64,000 bases of DNA, taken from the NCBI GenBank assembly GCA_035771175.1, contig CM069602.1, positions 10,915,501 to 10,979,500 on the forward strand, in the 5' to 3' direction. Below, piece by piece: positions 47,287-58,338 of this stretch. Source of the DNA: Paratinospora sagittata (lineage: Eukaryota; Streptophyta; Magnoliopsida; Ranunculales; Menispermaceae). Both the position numbers and the translations under genes were made by a program. Under the pieces are notes generated by a model that had not been told where the DNA came from, ran no database searches, and saw only the letters and a program-made list of their open reading frames with translations. Positions within the stretch are counted from its first letter, which is position 1. Each line of letters begins with the position of its first letter.

Positions 47287-48215
47287 TCAACTTTCGGGGC
47301 CATCGGATGTACTCTCTATTCTGGATCTCAAGGAGGACTTGCTCTTGTAAAGCAGTAAGAGGCGTGTAGTTAGAGTGCACGTTTTCGGTACTTTGTTACT
47401 CCTCTGATCTCGGTCGCTAGTGTTTGATCTTTTTCCGCCTCTGTTGTCCTCCTTTGAGTCGTATTCTCTTTTTCTCTTGTCCTCTTTCTTCGAGCTTTTA
47501 GGAGACTTATCTACCACTTGTTTTGCATTAGTTTGCTCGGCGACATTAATGTATTTTTCTGCTCGGTCCAGGATCTCTTCTTAGGTTTGGGCCTTTCTTT
47601 TTCAAGGGAGTATTAGAACTTCCCGAGCCTTAATCCTGCGATGAAGGCGGTGATCATCGTCTTATAGTCGCAGTCATCTACGTCGACTCGTACATCGTCA
47701 AAGCGACCGAAGTACTCTTTCAGAGTCTCACCTTTCTTTTGCTTGATGCCTAGCAAGCTGTTCACAGGCTTTTTCGTTTCCTTCTTTCCAACGAAGTGGT
47801 TCATGAACTTGTGAGCTAAGTGCCCAAAAGAACATATAGAACTGGTTTTGAGTTTCTAGTACCACTTCCGAGCAGGTTCGCCAAGGGTGATCTGGAAGCC
47901 CTTGCACGTAGTGGCGTCATCATAACCCTTGAATTTCATCCAGGACTTGTAGTTCTCAATGTGCTTTATGGGGTCTACGTTCCCTTTGTATGTCCTGACA
48001 TCTACGGTCTCGACGTTCTTTGGAAGCGGTGTCTGGAGTATATCTTCAATAAGAGGAGAAGGGACTTCCTTGTACTCGTGGTAGTGCCAAGGTGTGGATC
48101 TAGTAGTTTCAGAGTGCTCTGGTTCGTACGGCTTCCTCGGTGTCGATCTCTCAAGACCAAGCTTTCTTGCCACAACTCCTTTTTCAGATACCGACCTGTA
48201 TGAGGTTGGTTTCAT
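47287..48215 (-). pseudogene. Gypsy gag, copy B
   Basis: Duplicate of the gag relic at 44162-45131, slightly better preserved: one frame (48215-47856) covers the N-terminal part and the start of the gag core (IEDILQTPLPKNVETVDVRT, KGFQITLGEPARKWY). It continues in other frames at 47804-47613 (GKKETKKPVNSLLGIKQKK) and 47517-47287 (basic tail). Frameshifts and stops remain. Confidence 0.85.
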
Positions 48216-48686
48216 CGATCTCTAAAAAGCCGACCTGATCCGGGAGAAAACTGAGCTGTGACTTTTCTTGGCGTTCAGCGAGTGACGCAAGTCTTTAGCG
48301 GATAGAGACTTTCGATCAGGAGGGGGTTTTACCGGTACTGACCTCGTCTTCGAGGTCACACTTTGGCACCTACTTCCCCCTCCTCTGAGATCGAAAGCTA
48401 GGACATGGTAGGTAACTATGAAGTGGTTGTATGGGGAGTACTTCTCTCAACATTTGTTGCTGCTCCAGGATGTTTTGAGTCATTTTTTCCAGGTTCTTTT
48501 CTATAGCAGTCAATCTCAATTTCTGAACAGAATTCTTTGACTACTTTTTCGATAGTCTTCCCCTTTGTTTTTTGGGTGCCACCGATGTGGCGATGGGCTC
48601 CACTTTAACTGGTATTTATGCATCCTAGCTCATGACGACAAAGTTGTTTCTGACTTGCAATGTCGATCCCCACAGACGGCGCCAAA

Positions 48687-49549
48687 TGTTGGTGCAAGAT
48701 TTAACTAACACCAGTAGACGAGGAGGTGGAGAGAGAATGTTGATCTAGAACTCGTCGGAATGATAGTAAAATCGCTGGAGGTTGGTTATCTGAAAGAGGG
48801 AAAACAAGAGTACCCAGGCTATCGTGAGGAACACCGGTGTGATGTCTGCCAAAGACCCTCCGATGCCTAAGTTAGTTCAGAACTGCATAATACTGAACTC
48901 AGTCGATAATGGCTTAGAGTTGCTTACCTCCCCCTTAGGGGTTGTGATCTTTTTATAGAGAGGGTTTGAGGTTTTTGGCCTTGTAGTAGTGTCGTTGTAG
49001 CGTCATGGATCCAAATCGTGCTAGGAGAGCATATTTGATTCCTAGTAAGATCCGGTCCGATCCTTATAGGATTAGGATGACTTATCAACCTTTTATTCGA
49101 ACTGGTAGAGTATCTGGCCTTATTAGAGTCGGATATGAGTAAATCTCAAACTTGTCGTAGTGGATCATGCCCTATCTCTGTCTAATTGGGCATTCCATTG
49201 TCATCTATTCCGAAGTCAGAGATCCACACAAGTCGGTATACCGATTTGTAGTCTATCATCCTATCGGCTTGATACTGAAGATGTGGTCTGTAATAAGGTC
49301 GGTAGATAGTGGTCGGTAATAATTGGAATGATATGCCAACCTGGATTTGTACACCTATTATTGTTGACCTGTCATCCATTGTGACTATGATATTCACCTA
49401 GTCGATAAGACCGACCATGGGCTCAGGCTGTGTGCCCGATTGGGCAAATCTGTATTTTCTGTTTAAAATAGGTCGGTACATAGATTTGATACGCGTTACG
49501 TCTTACTGAACCAGACCAATATGACTAACGTGTAGTATATGATTCAATA
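48687..49549 (-). repeat. Gypsy 5' LTR, full copy
   Basis: 863 bp, starting TGTTGGTGCAAGATTTAACT and ending GTATATGATTCAATA, where the last bases have decayed by transitions from CCAACA. The duplication cattt follows at 49550-49554. The primer site lies just inside at about 48672-48686 (minus strand TTTGGCGCCGTCTGTG). Confidence 0.9.
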
Positions 49550-49576
49550 CATTTTATTATAGTTGGAATAGTATTT
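49550..49576. mobile_element. MITE-c, right remainder beyond the gypsy element
   Basis: CATTTTATTATAGTTGGAATAGTATTT supplies the missing outer right arm of MITE-c: in reverse complement it pairs with the left arm at 35691 (AAATGTTAATCTAATTATAA). The first five bases are the gypsy target duplication. Confidence 0.75.
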
Positions 49577-50484
49577 CCCTTGTCTTATTTTAATTTGTTA
49601 AATGAAATCATGGCTTTTTGGTGTATTGATGCGGGACATTTGCATGTGCGAATCGCTTCATATTAATTGTAGCGACCCGAAAATGGGAATATGCGATTGC
49701 GTCCGTGCCGTGGCCCTGAAAGTCACGCTGGGTGCTCCTTAATTCTTCCCTTTAAATTTTAGCTTCTTCTTCTTAAAATAATTTTTTTTTTGAGGGATTA
49801 AAATAATTATATTTGAATTGGTCTAAAAACATGAGAAGCCATATTAAAATTTAAACCTAATATGAAATTTTGATTCTATATTTTTCCTCCAACAAATTTA
49901 CTTTGATGTTTAAAAAATGATAACAATCTATTTTTTCTTGAATGAGAATGGAGAAAAAGTCTCATTATATCCATTTTCTACAGTAAGCTGCTTCAGTAAT
50001 TTAATATATGTATTCTACAAGATAATCGTGGGACGAGTGTCTGTTTACTAATCAGAAATGAATAAATATAAATAAGAGGTTAAAGAGGTCCTACCAAAGA
50101 GCAACTTGATGATTTGATAAATATATAAAGTGGGTAACACGCATGACCACCAAAGTGAATTATTTGACTATTGAATTTGTTTCTTTCTAAATGGAGCCAA
50201 AGGCTCTAAAGTAGATATAATTGTATCATTTCCACTTTATATTATTAAGTGGGCAAAGTGAATGTGAGGGATTCATTGCAGGCGTCACCACCTGTTTTGG
50301 CCTTTTTCCTATTAAATTTGTTTTAAAGCTTCAATAAATAAAAATATCTTTTCAAAAAAAAAAATATTAATTACTACCTTTCCAAAAAAACAAAGAAATG
50401 AAACAACATTCACAAATTGGGAAAGTTTTTTTTTTTTTTTTTTATTTCACAAGAATGTTTTATTTTTAAATGTAAGAACTACAT

Positions 50485-50837
50485 TAAGGGTATTAATGAT
50501 TTGGCCAAATTTGGTTCAGTCCAGTTTTTTACATGTTCGATTTAGATTGTGGGTTGAAAATTTAAAAACCGTACTAACCCAAGTTGAATCTATCAAAGAT
50601 AAAATCATAATTGATATTAAATATATTATAATATTTACTTGTTACATAATTACAAATATAGTTCTTAATGGTAAATTTATATATTTTTATTACTTAATTT
50701 ATATTTAAAATAAATATTATCATAGGCTAAATCTTTAAACCGATCAACCAAATCGAACCAAACTGACTTCATTTGGTTCAGTGTTCAATTTCAGTTTGAT
50801 CACTAAACTGATTCAAATCAAACCGATGACACCCCTA
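50485..50837. mobile_element. hAT-type MITE (353 bp), unit B copy
   Basis: Ends TAAGGGTATTAATGATTTGG and GATGACACCCCTA, with imperfect terminal inverted repeats related to TAGGGGTG. An exact 8-bp duplication aactacat flanks it (50477-50484, 50838-50845). No coding capacity. Confidence 0.88.
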
Positions 50838-51013
50838 AACTACATGCAAAAATGTTGATATCTTGAACGTTAGAATCAACATGTGATGTAAATTTAATTT
50901 ATAATTCAAAGGGGTTAATTCATTGGCTCTAAAATTTAACACATGGTATGGCTCAAATCTCATATTTTAGGTGATTGGGAAAAAAGCTACATATTAACAA
51001 ATGTATAGCATTA

Positions 51014-52736
51014 AAACATGTCGATCCCCTTTATCTTTAAGCTAGCAAAGAGTGATTATGCTTTTGAAAAAAAAGAAAAGAATGCGATTGCCACAATTCT
51101 CTAATGAAAAAGGAAAGTGATATTAATACAAAAAAAAAAATATGTAAGCAATTAAACCAATTAATACAATGTCAAGCATTTTTTTTCCAACAACAAAAAA
51201 GTTGTGTGTGTGTGATTAATAAATTCTAAATTCAATCCTAGTGTCATGATACATACGTTGCACGTGGTTATTATCATAAATTAATTAAAATAAACAAATT
51301 TTTATAATAGATGAAAAATATATATTTGATTTATAAAACCAACAGATTTGTATTTGATTTATAAAACCAACAGATTTGTATTTGATTTATATTTGCATTT
51401 TTTTTTTCATCTTCCACTATTACCCATTGTATACTCTATTCTAATCCTATTCTTTATTTTTTTTTGTAGGTTTCACCGCTGAGCGGAGCGGTGTCCTCTT
51501 TTACTTTATGGTAAAACTAATCCATCTAGATTCGATCCGAATTGGACCACAAAGGTACAAAAATTTTACAGCAAATGGTAGCTTCATACACAAGGGAGAT
51601 TTTAAACTCACGACCTCGCTTAAGATGACCACAAAGGTGCAAATATTATAATCCTATTCATATATCATTCTTTATATCCGGCCACGTCACATCTTTATCA
51701 TGTATTTTATTTTAATAAAATTAAATAGAGTAACAGAATAAAATCTAAGGTTAAATTTTTTTGAGATTCAAGTTTTTAAAATTTTTTTAGTTTTAAAACT
51801 TTTATTTCTTTTACTTAAAAAATAAAAATCAAGAGTAAAAAGTAAAATACTAGATAAAAATGCTTTTGATTTTATTTTTCTTATTCTTTTAATTAAATTT
51901 ATTTTATTTTATTTTATTTCGATAGAATTCAAATATAGAGGGTAATAAACTAAATTATAGGGTTGAATAATTGTCAAATATCATTTTTGTTCATATAATT
52001 TGAAAATATGTATTCTCCTTTATTAACAAATAAGATAAAGAATTAAAAATAAAATACTAGATAAAAATAATTTGTTAACTTGAGATTTTTAATTTTTAAT
52101 TTAAAAATATTTATTCTATTCTATTTTAAAAAAGTTAAAATAGTGGGTGACAAAATAAAATACAATGTTAAAAACTAACCAAATTCAAGTTTTTATTTAA
52201 AACAAGTAAAAACTAAAATAATAGATAAAAGATTTATTGGTTTGATTTCTTATTCTTATACTTAAAAATGTTTATTATATTTTATTTTAGTAAAATTTAG
52301 GCTTTTAAAGTTTTAAAAATAAAACAATAAAGTCTAGTTGTAGGTAGGAGAGGATGTACGTGTAATTTTTAAAAAATATATATCTAATGAAGTAATCTTA
52401 TGAGAGGTTATATTAGTAATAACAATAAAATGTTGAGAGAAACACTGTGGTGCGATAAGCGGCTCTTGAAATGCGGGCATGACCAAAAAGTAGTTAAATA
52501 CAAAGTTATTAATTTACCCCTATTAATAATAAAATTAAAATCTTGAAAATATAAATAAGATAAACTTTTAAAAGACATTTGAGTAAAATAAAAGCTTCAG
52601 TGTCAACTTCCCTTCTCAATTATAAACTTTTCGACGTGCATTGTACGAAAATCCCTTTATATTGTATTTTGTTTTGTTTTTATTTATTTATTTATTTTAT
52701 TTTTTTGTGTTTTGTTGCTTTTTCGTTATTGCTACT
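51014..52736. other. AT-rich intergenic DNA
   Basis: No gene seen. It has A/T homopolymers, a 28-bp tandem repeat (51323-51401), and an isolated GC-richer block at 51470-51620 (CACCGCTGAGCGGAGCGGTG palindrome, ACGACCTCGCTTAAG) that looks like the end of an unidentified repeat. Confidence 0.5.
51323..51401. repeat. 28-bp tandem repeat
   Basis: TTTGATTTATAAAACCAACA plus GATTTGTA is repeated about 2.7 times without change, in AT-rich intergenic DNA. Confidence 0.9.
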
Positions 52737-53811
52737 TGTTGAACCAGCACAAAAAAAGTTGGGCCCAAGCAAAGGCCCGCATTAAGCACGAGGCGGAACG
52801 AGATTCAAAGAAAAGGTTATCCGTCATCTCGGCCTATCGAGATGAGTGATAGAAGTTTATCTGGCCACCGTTGTCAAAAGTTGTTAGGAGGTGCACTCAT
52901 AGGTGCACGCCACGCCAGCTTGGGGACTGCTCCCCACCTAGGGAACATAGTGCTAGCTGACCGCACCTTGTAGGGACTAAACCCTTCACTATAAATACGC
53001 CTACACTTCACCCAGAAAAAGGTACGCAACTTTTGGCTCTGACATCAATGTTATGTCAAGCTTTGTTAATAGCCCGACATTGACTTAGGCATTAGAGGGT
53101 CCTAAGTCGATACCACATTGATACTCTTGACAATATCTTTTTCTCCTTTTCTGATGCTCTCCTCTACAAATAGCACGTCGAAAGCTTCGATAGTCCGAGT
53201 TGAAGGAAGCAAGGTCCACATCGATTTTCTTTTGAAAGTCCCTTAGTTTTTTATTCCACATTGATGTTCTCCCTCTTACAGGCCCCTAAGTTGGGCCCTC
53301 GGTCTTGTGGGCACCAATGCGTGCCATAAAAATAAGTCCCAGGAGGTTTTATTTTTTTCCTTAGGAAAATGCCTCTTGCTAGTGTAAGGGGGCGGGACTT
53401 CTTATATGTTTTAGGTTGGAAGAGCACATAGTCAATGTGGGCCTAATCTCTGAAGTTGAATCCACCAACAATAGGCCCCTAGGCTCAACACCTCACACAT
53501 ATGCGTCAATTCTCACAAATGACGCCAAATGTTGAAGCTCATTTTGACCCGCTCTATATGTCGTAAGATATTGTCCCTCTTACAGGCCCCCAAGTTTGAT
53601 TGACTTTTAAGTTGGACCATCGGGCCTATGGGCACCCACGCAGTGCATGCCATAAAAACAAGTTTTTGGAGGTTTTGTTTTTCTTTTTAGGAGAAGACCT
53701 ATTTCTAGTGTAAGGGGGTAAGGCTTCTTATATGTCTTAGCTTGGAAGAACACATAATCGACGTGAGACAAATCTTTGCAGTTGAACCCACCAACATATA
53801 TATACTTTTTA
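52737..53811. repeat. LTR-like relic and two diverged direct repeats of about 200 bp
   Basis: 52737-53060 is GC-richer, begins TGTTGAACCAGCAC and contains a TATA box (CACTATAAATACGCC, about 52988), like the 5' half of an LTR. Downstream, 53270-53473 and 53576-53795 are diverged direct repeats sharing CTTACAGGCCCC, TGCCATAAAAA, TAGTGTAAGGGGG, GACTTCTTATATG and CCACCAACA. Between them GACGCCAAATGTTG (53521) copies the primer-site/LTR junction of the gypsy element, so a second decayed gypsy element is likely. No coding remains. Confidence 0.6.
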
Positions 53812-54187
53812 TAATATGAAAACATCAAAATTCACTGTATGCTACGTTTAACACCTATTCCTAAACTACCCCGGATTCACCAAAAAATTACTTTTAATTA
53901 AATTTAAATGTTATAATATTTGACAAATAAATCAAATCCTAAAAAGTACATTTATGAGTCATTTGGCAATAAGGCGCTAATAGATTTGTTTTGTAATGTT
54001 AGTAAATATAAGATTTATTTTAAAAATTATTCATTTTTGTCTTTTTTTAGCCTCCCCATTTTTTTGATAACTTATTTATTTTATTTTTGTGATAACTTTC
54101 AGCCCCTTCTTATTATTATTTTTTGATAACTTGCAACCCTTTTTATTTATTTTATTATTTTTAATAACTTTCCCCCTTTTATCTAAA

Positions 54188-54213
54188 AGGGCAGCTAATT
54201 GAACTACAAAAAA
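54188..54213 (+). repeat. Left terminal inverted repeat of the Mutator-like element
   Basis: AGGGCAGCTAATTGAACTAC followed by AAAAAA; pairs with 63805-63830. The repeat is short for a MULE, many of which have 100 bp or more, but weaker similarity continues inward. Confidence 0.65.
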
Positions 54214-54583
54214 ACACTCTTCCTCCTACAAAAAACCAGTAAAAGTGATTTTCAATAATACCCACATGTGATTGTACTAAAATGCCCTTAATTTCAATTT
54301 ATTTTTCAAACTCATTCCACAAAACTGCTAACCCTACCCCATCACCATTCAAAACGTCACCTTGTTTCCAATTCTAGTTCCACCATTTTTCTTCACTTCT
54401 TTGAGGGTTTTTTTTTCATTCCAAATGGCCATTTGAAGGTATGTGAATCATATTTAAAATATTAGTTGCATTTTTCGTGTGTTTACAAGTATTTTTTTGG
54501 TATTTTTACCCAACGCGATTTCAAACGTTGAATCTTGTAGGTTACTATAAAATTAGTGGTTTTCGACCCATTTTCATTGCATT

Positions 54584-57473
54584 ATGGCGATGGATTCATG
54601 TTCGAAAGATGACGCACATCATTCGAAGGTAATTTTGAAGTTTTTTTTTTGGGTTTTCGAAGTTTCCTGTTCCCATTTGTGTAGTTCGATTGTCTTTACC
54701 GAACCGATACGTACTATTCGGTCACTCAGGACCGAACCACAAGGCGACGTTGGTTTTCATGCAGTTCGATCGTAGTTACTGAACCTAACGTATCAGTTCA
54801 GTAGAAACGACAGAACCACACGAAAACCCCCTTGTAGTATGAATTGTTCGGTCATCCTGACTGAACCATACCTATAGGTTCGGTCATGACTTCAGAACAA
54901 TTCAAGTTTTTTTTTTCTTCATGTTGTCTAATGTAAATTATCTGTTACTTTCAGGACAAAGAGCCAAGTGAGCCAGTGTAGATTGTTGTGCCACTGGACA
55001 TTGTTGTAGACTATACTGAACAATTTACCCATGACGTTCCATTCACGACGAAGGAAGAGTTGATTTCATGGGTACAAGAAGTTGGGCGGAGGAATGGTTT
55101 GGTAATTATAAGTAAGAATTCTGATGCAGGGGAAAGGTAGGCGACCTAAAATTACCTTTGCCTGTGAAAGGTTCGATCACTATAAATTTGTTGCCCCCAA
55201 AATTTCTGATAACAAGAAGAAGAATAGGAGCAACACTGGGACAAAGAAGTGTGGATGTTAGTTTCTCGAGATAATGAATGGACAATGTAGGTAGCATATG
55301 GCACTCACAATCATCCTTCAGCAAAGTACATGGAAGGCCATTCATATGTTGGGAGGTTAACGAAGGAAGAAACGAATATTATGGTTCAGATGACCAAGAC
55401 CAATGCCAAGCCAAAATACATCCTAATGGAATTGAAAGATAGAGATAAAACTAATGCATCTACCTTGAAGACAATCTACAATGCGAAACAAAAACATAGG
55501 ATAAAGGAGTATGAAGGTAGATCCTAGATGCAATAGTTGTTGCACAAGCTAAAAGAAGAAGAATATGTCAAGTGGCACAGATGTGATAAGGGGACTGATG
55601 TTGTGAAAGACTTGTTTTGGGCTCACCTCGTTGCCGTGGATCCTCTAAAATGCTTTTCACATGTTTTATTAATGGATTGTACGTACAAGACTAACAAATA
55701 CATATTTTCATTGTTACAAATTGTTGGTGTGACATCAACGAACATGACATTCATAGTGGCGCTTGCATATTTAAAGTCTGAAAGTGAAAACAATTACACT
55801 TGGGCTCTTGATAAATTGAAGCAATTGTTGGATGGTTGGCCCCTACCAAAAGTGATCGTGACAGACAGAGAGTTGACATTTCTCATTGCAGTTTCAGTAA
55901 TATTCTCTGGTAGTGCTCACCTACTCTATACATGGCACATAAGCAAAAATGTGGTGTCTAAAGCAAGAAAATTGTTTGAGAAGAAAGTTGACTTTGATGC
56001 TTTTATGGTCTCGTGGCATGAGTTGGTTGCAAGTACATCAGTGGAGGACTTTCTCAAACGTAAGCAAGGCTTGGCAGCAAAGTACAGTGTGTGCTCTAGT
56101 TTGGTGGAATATCTGAAATCTGCATGGTTAGATCCCTATAAAAAAAGGTTTGTGAAAGCATAGACAAATCAATATATGCATATTGGGAACACCACAACTA
56201 ACAAGGCAGAGAGTGCTCATTCCAAGTTGAAAAGATATTTAGGCTCCTCTCAAGGAAACTTTGAGACTTCTTAGGGGGTTATCAATTCAATGCTTGAATT
56301 GCAGCACACAGAGATCAAGGCTTCATTTGAGAAGAACCTTAACATGGTGCAATTAACTATCAGGCTTCTACTTACAAAAATTTGCATGGCTTTGTCTCTA
56401 AAGCTGCATTGGAGAAGGTATCCGAAGAGTTATAATGGAGTGAACATATTAGGATGGACCGAAATGCTTGTGGGTGTAGTTTACAAAGAATACATGGGTT
56501 ACCTTGTGCCCATGAGCTTGTTTTGTATAAACAAGCGAATATGCCAAGTCTGAACACGAACCAAATTTAAATTTTGCTGCTGAGGTTGAACAGTTATTAA
56601 GGAAATATGAGAATTTTGATGATACTACCAAAGCTCGAATGATTCAGAAAATCAGAGAGATTAATACTCCTTCATCATCAGTTATCGCGGAGCCTGAGGA
56701 GATGAAGAAAACAAGAGGGAGGCCATCCAAGAAGATTGATAAATCAACTAAAAGAAGTCCCTCACTGTTTGAGCATGCGATAGCTGCCCATGCCTCTTCT
56801 TCCATATCACCTGTAGTTATTATTGTATCAAAGAAGATCCACTGGACATGCTTAATCAAATCTCATGTCTATGTTGATCAGCTTCCTAGTAGTTGGCGCT
56901 AGTATATCAGTCAAGTTGTAGATGTGAAACCCGATGGACACTGTGGGCATCGGGCCATTGTCGTGGCACTGGGTTTAGGATCAGAAGGTTGGCGACAGGT
57001 GATGGAGGATTTATTGAGAGAGGTGGGGAGCTTCAAAGAGCACTACACGATAATTTTGGGGAGTTCAGAAAGGGTGCAAAAGATAATCACGTCTTTGAGT
57101 TGCTTCGACACTCTAGCACCTTACCATGAATGGATGACTTTGCCAGACATGGGTTTAATGATAGCCTCATGTTATAATTTAATGGTAGTGCTTCTGTCTT
57201 CTACTCAATGTTTGACATTTTTACCACTCCGCAACGAGGCTCCACCATTTACTACACGGCATATGATTGGCATTGGTTATGTCAACAATAACCACTTTGT
57301 ACAGGTATGATAAGATTTTAATTTTTATTACTGTTGAACACATATATGCTACACATGGAATGCAAGTGATGATATGGATGTGTTCATTGCAGGTTATGCT
57401 CGTTCCGGCATGTCCAATACCTCCAATATCACCAGATTGGCATACATTCTGCCTTCCCATTACCAGAGGATAG
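54584..57473 (+). pseudogene. MULE transposase fused to OTU cysteine protease (broken)
   Basis: Probable exon 1 54584-54628 (MAMDSCSKDDAHHSK), intron to 54954, then a long coding trace. It includes a FAR1-type DNA-binding region (about 54955-55290), the MULE transposase core with its acidic triad (D in LLMDCTYK at about 55675, D in VIVTDRE at about 55864, E in TNKAESAHSK at about 56209), a SWIM zinc finger CGC...LPCAHEL (about 56470-56520), an AT-hook TRGRPSKK (about 56717), and a C-terminal OTU domain. The OTU domain has Cys in DGHCGHR (about 56942), PDMGLMIASCYN and His in NNNHFVQ (about 57293). A small intron (57305-57392) precedes the end VPACPIPPISPDW and stop at 57471-57473. Stops (54979, 55526, 56161, 56272 and others) and frameshifts break it; most stops fit C-to-T changes. 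OTU domains cleave ubiquitin chains; their role in MULEs is unclear. Confidence 0.85.
54683..54902. repeat. Hairpin array 1: GTTCGGT/ACCGAAC inverted repeats
   Basis: Five or six short palindromes in 220 bp, each with 6-7 bp arms of GTTCGGT and its complement around 6-9 bp loops (for example TTCGGT at 54717 with ACCGAA at 54731). They lie in the predicted first intron of the transposase gene. Confidence 0.8.
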
Positions 57474-57728
57474 GAGATGCCCTACATTATATATAACTTG
57501 GACCGCGAAAGAGTCACCATAGATACAGTAGACCTTAACACTCCATAGCAATACGATACAATTGTTATTTTGAAGTTTATAGACAAATTGTAAATTTGAG
57601 CAATGTAAACAATCTATATTTGTTACTTTAATTTGAGATAATTGAATGTTTTGGAGTATTTTGTACATAAATTCCACACAAGATTCATTATTTAGCAATG
57701 TTTTGCTAAAAAAAAAGGAAAATGAGTG

Positions 57729-58115
57729 GTTCGGTTTCTCAGTACAGAACAATGTCATTCGATTCGGTCACTCAATACCGAATATAAAACACATGTTCGG
57801 TCAAGTTGACCGAACATTTGGACTCCGTTCTGTTTTACAACACCGAACCATGTATGTTGCATGTTACATTCATGCAAACACTAAGTTTACCACAAAAGCC
57901 ACTTTTTATACCACAAAAATACTGAAATGACCAGTTCGGTTACATCCCACCGAACCGTATTTGTTAAAAAATAGAAAGTTAATATTAAATGTACTATTCG
58001 GTTATTCTAATCGAATTATGTTACTCGGTTCGGTATGGCGTAACCGAACCAAATGCAACGAAGAATTGAGCAATCGAACCGAGTGACACAGTTCGGTACT
58101 GTGTAACCGAACCGT
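57729..58115. repeat. Hairpin array 2: GTTCGGT/ACCGAAC inverted repeats
   Basis: About eight palindromes between the ends of the two converging genes. The best are 57794-57816 (11-bp arms TGTTCGGTCAA/TTGACCGAACA around one G), 57934-57955, 58027-58050 (8-bp arms GGTTCGGT/ACCGAACC) and 58091-58112. One more partial copy lies at 63328-63355 near the PMD 5' side. Confidence 0.85.
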
Positions 58116-58338
58116 GTATGATTGACTTTTAAAACTTTCGACACCTGTTACATTCACCGCAACAATGAAAGAAAACACACAATTGTACAACATGATAATA
58201 GATACATTGGAAATTAAATAATGTCGAGTAGTCATTACAAAACAATGCATTCCATAGTAGCCATTACATAAACAAATATATTACACATCATTCCAAGTTT
58301 AACAATATGGTTTGTTAAAAAAAAAACCCAGAAAGAAA

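Larger units (their letters stand above)
35835..49549 (-). mobile_element. Tat-like Ty3/gypsy retrotransposon with antisense gene and internal duplication
   Basis: LTRs at 35835-37027 (3' LTR) and 48687-49549 (5' LTR) have TGTTGG/CCAACA ends, the latter decayed. A 5-bp duplication cattt (35830-35834 and 49550-49554) and the split MITE-c set the borders. On the minus strand the order is 5' LTR, a TGGCGCC-type primer site, gag, protease, partial RT, then a long gene on the opposite strand, a polypurine tract (TTGGGGGG, about 37031-37038) and the 3' LTR. RNase H and integrase are not recognisable. An antisense gene next to the 3' LTR is a hallmark of the Tat lineage of plant gypsy elements. The 5' part occurs twice because of a later tandem duplication (44117-47121 and 47191-51013). 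All frames are broken. Confidence 0.9.
47191..51013. repeat. Tandem duplication unit B
   Basis: Second, fuller copy of 44117-47121. It runs from gag through the 5' LTR (48687-49549), across the gypsy border and MITE-c remainder, into AT-rich flank. That flank (49577-50484) has no coding signal, but holds a GC-richer oddity at 49668-49740 (TGTAGCGACCCG...GTGCCGTGGCCC) that may be a remnant of another LTR. It ends at AAATGTATAGCATTA. Confidence 0.9.

Noticed and set aside
49668..49740. Another TGTAAC-type solo LTR start (TGTAGCGACCCG)
   Set aside because: No matching other end or duplication found; at most a remnant.
51470..51620. SINE or tRNA-like block with GACCTCGCTTAAG and a GC palindrome
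   Set aside because: No convincing A/B box pair, tail or target duplication; left as unclassified.
54683..58115. Regularly repeated palindromes as a CRISPR-like array
   Set aside because: Arms are only 6-8 bp, spacing is irregular, there are no equal spacers, and this is plant nuclear DNA.
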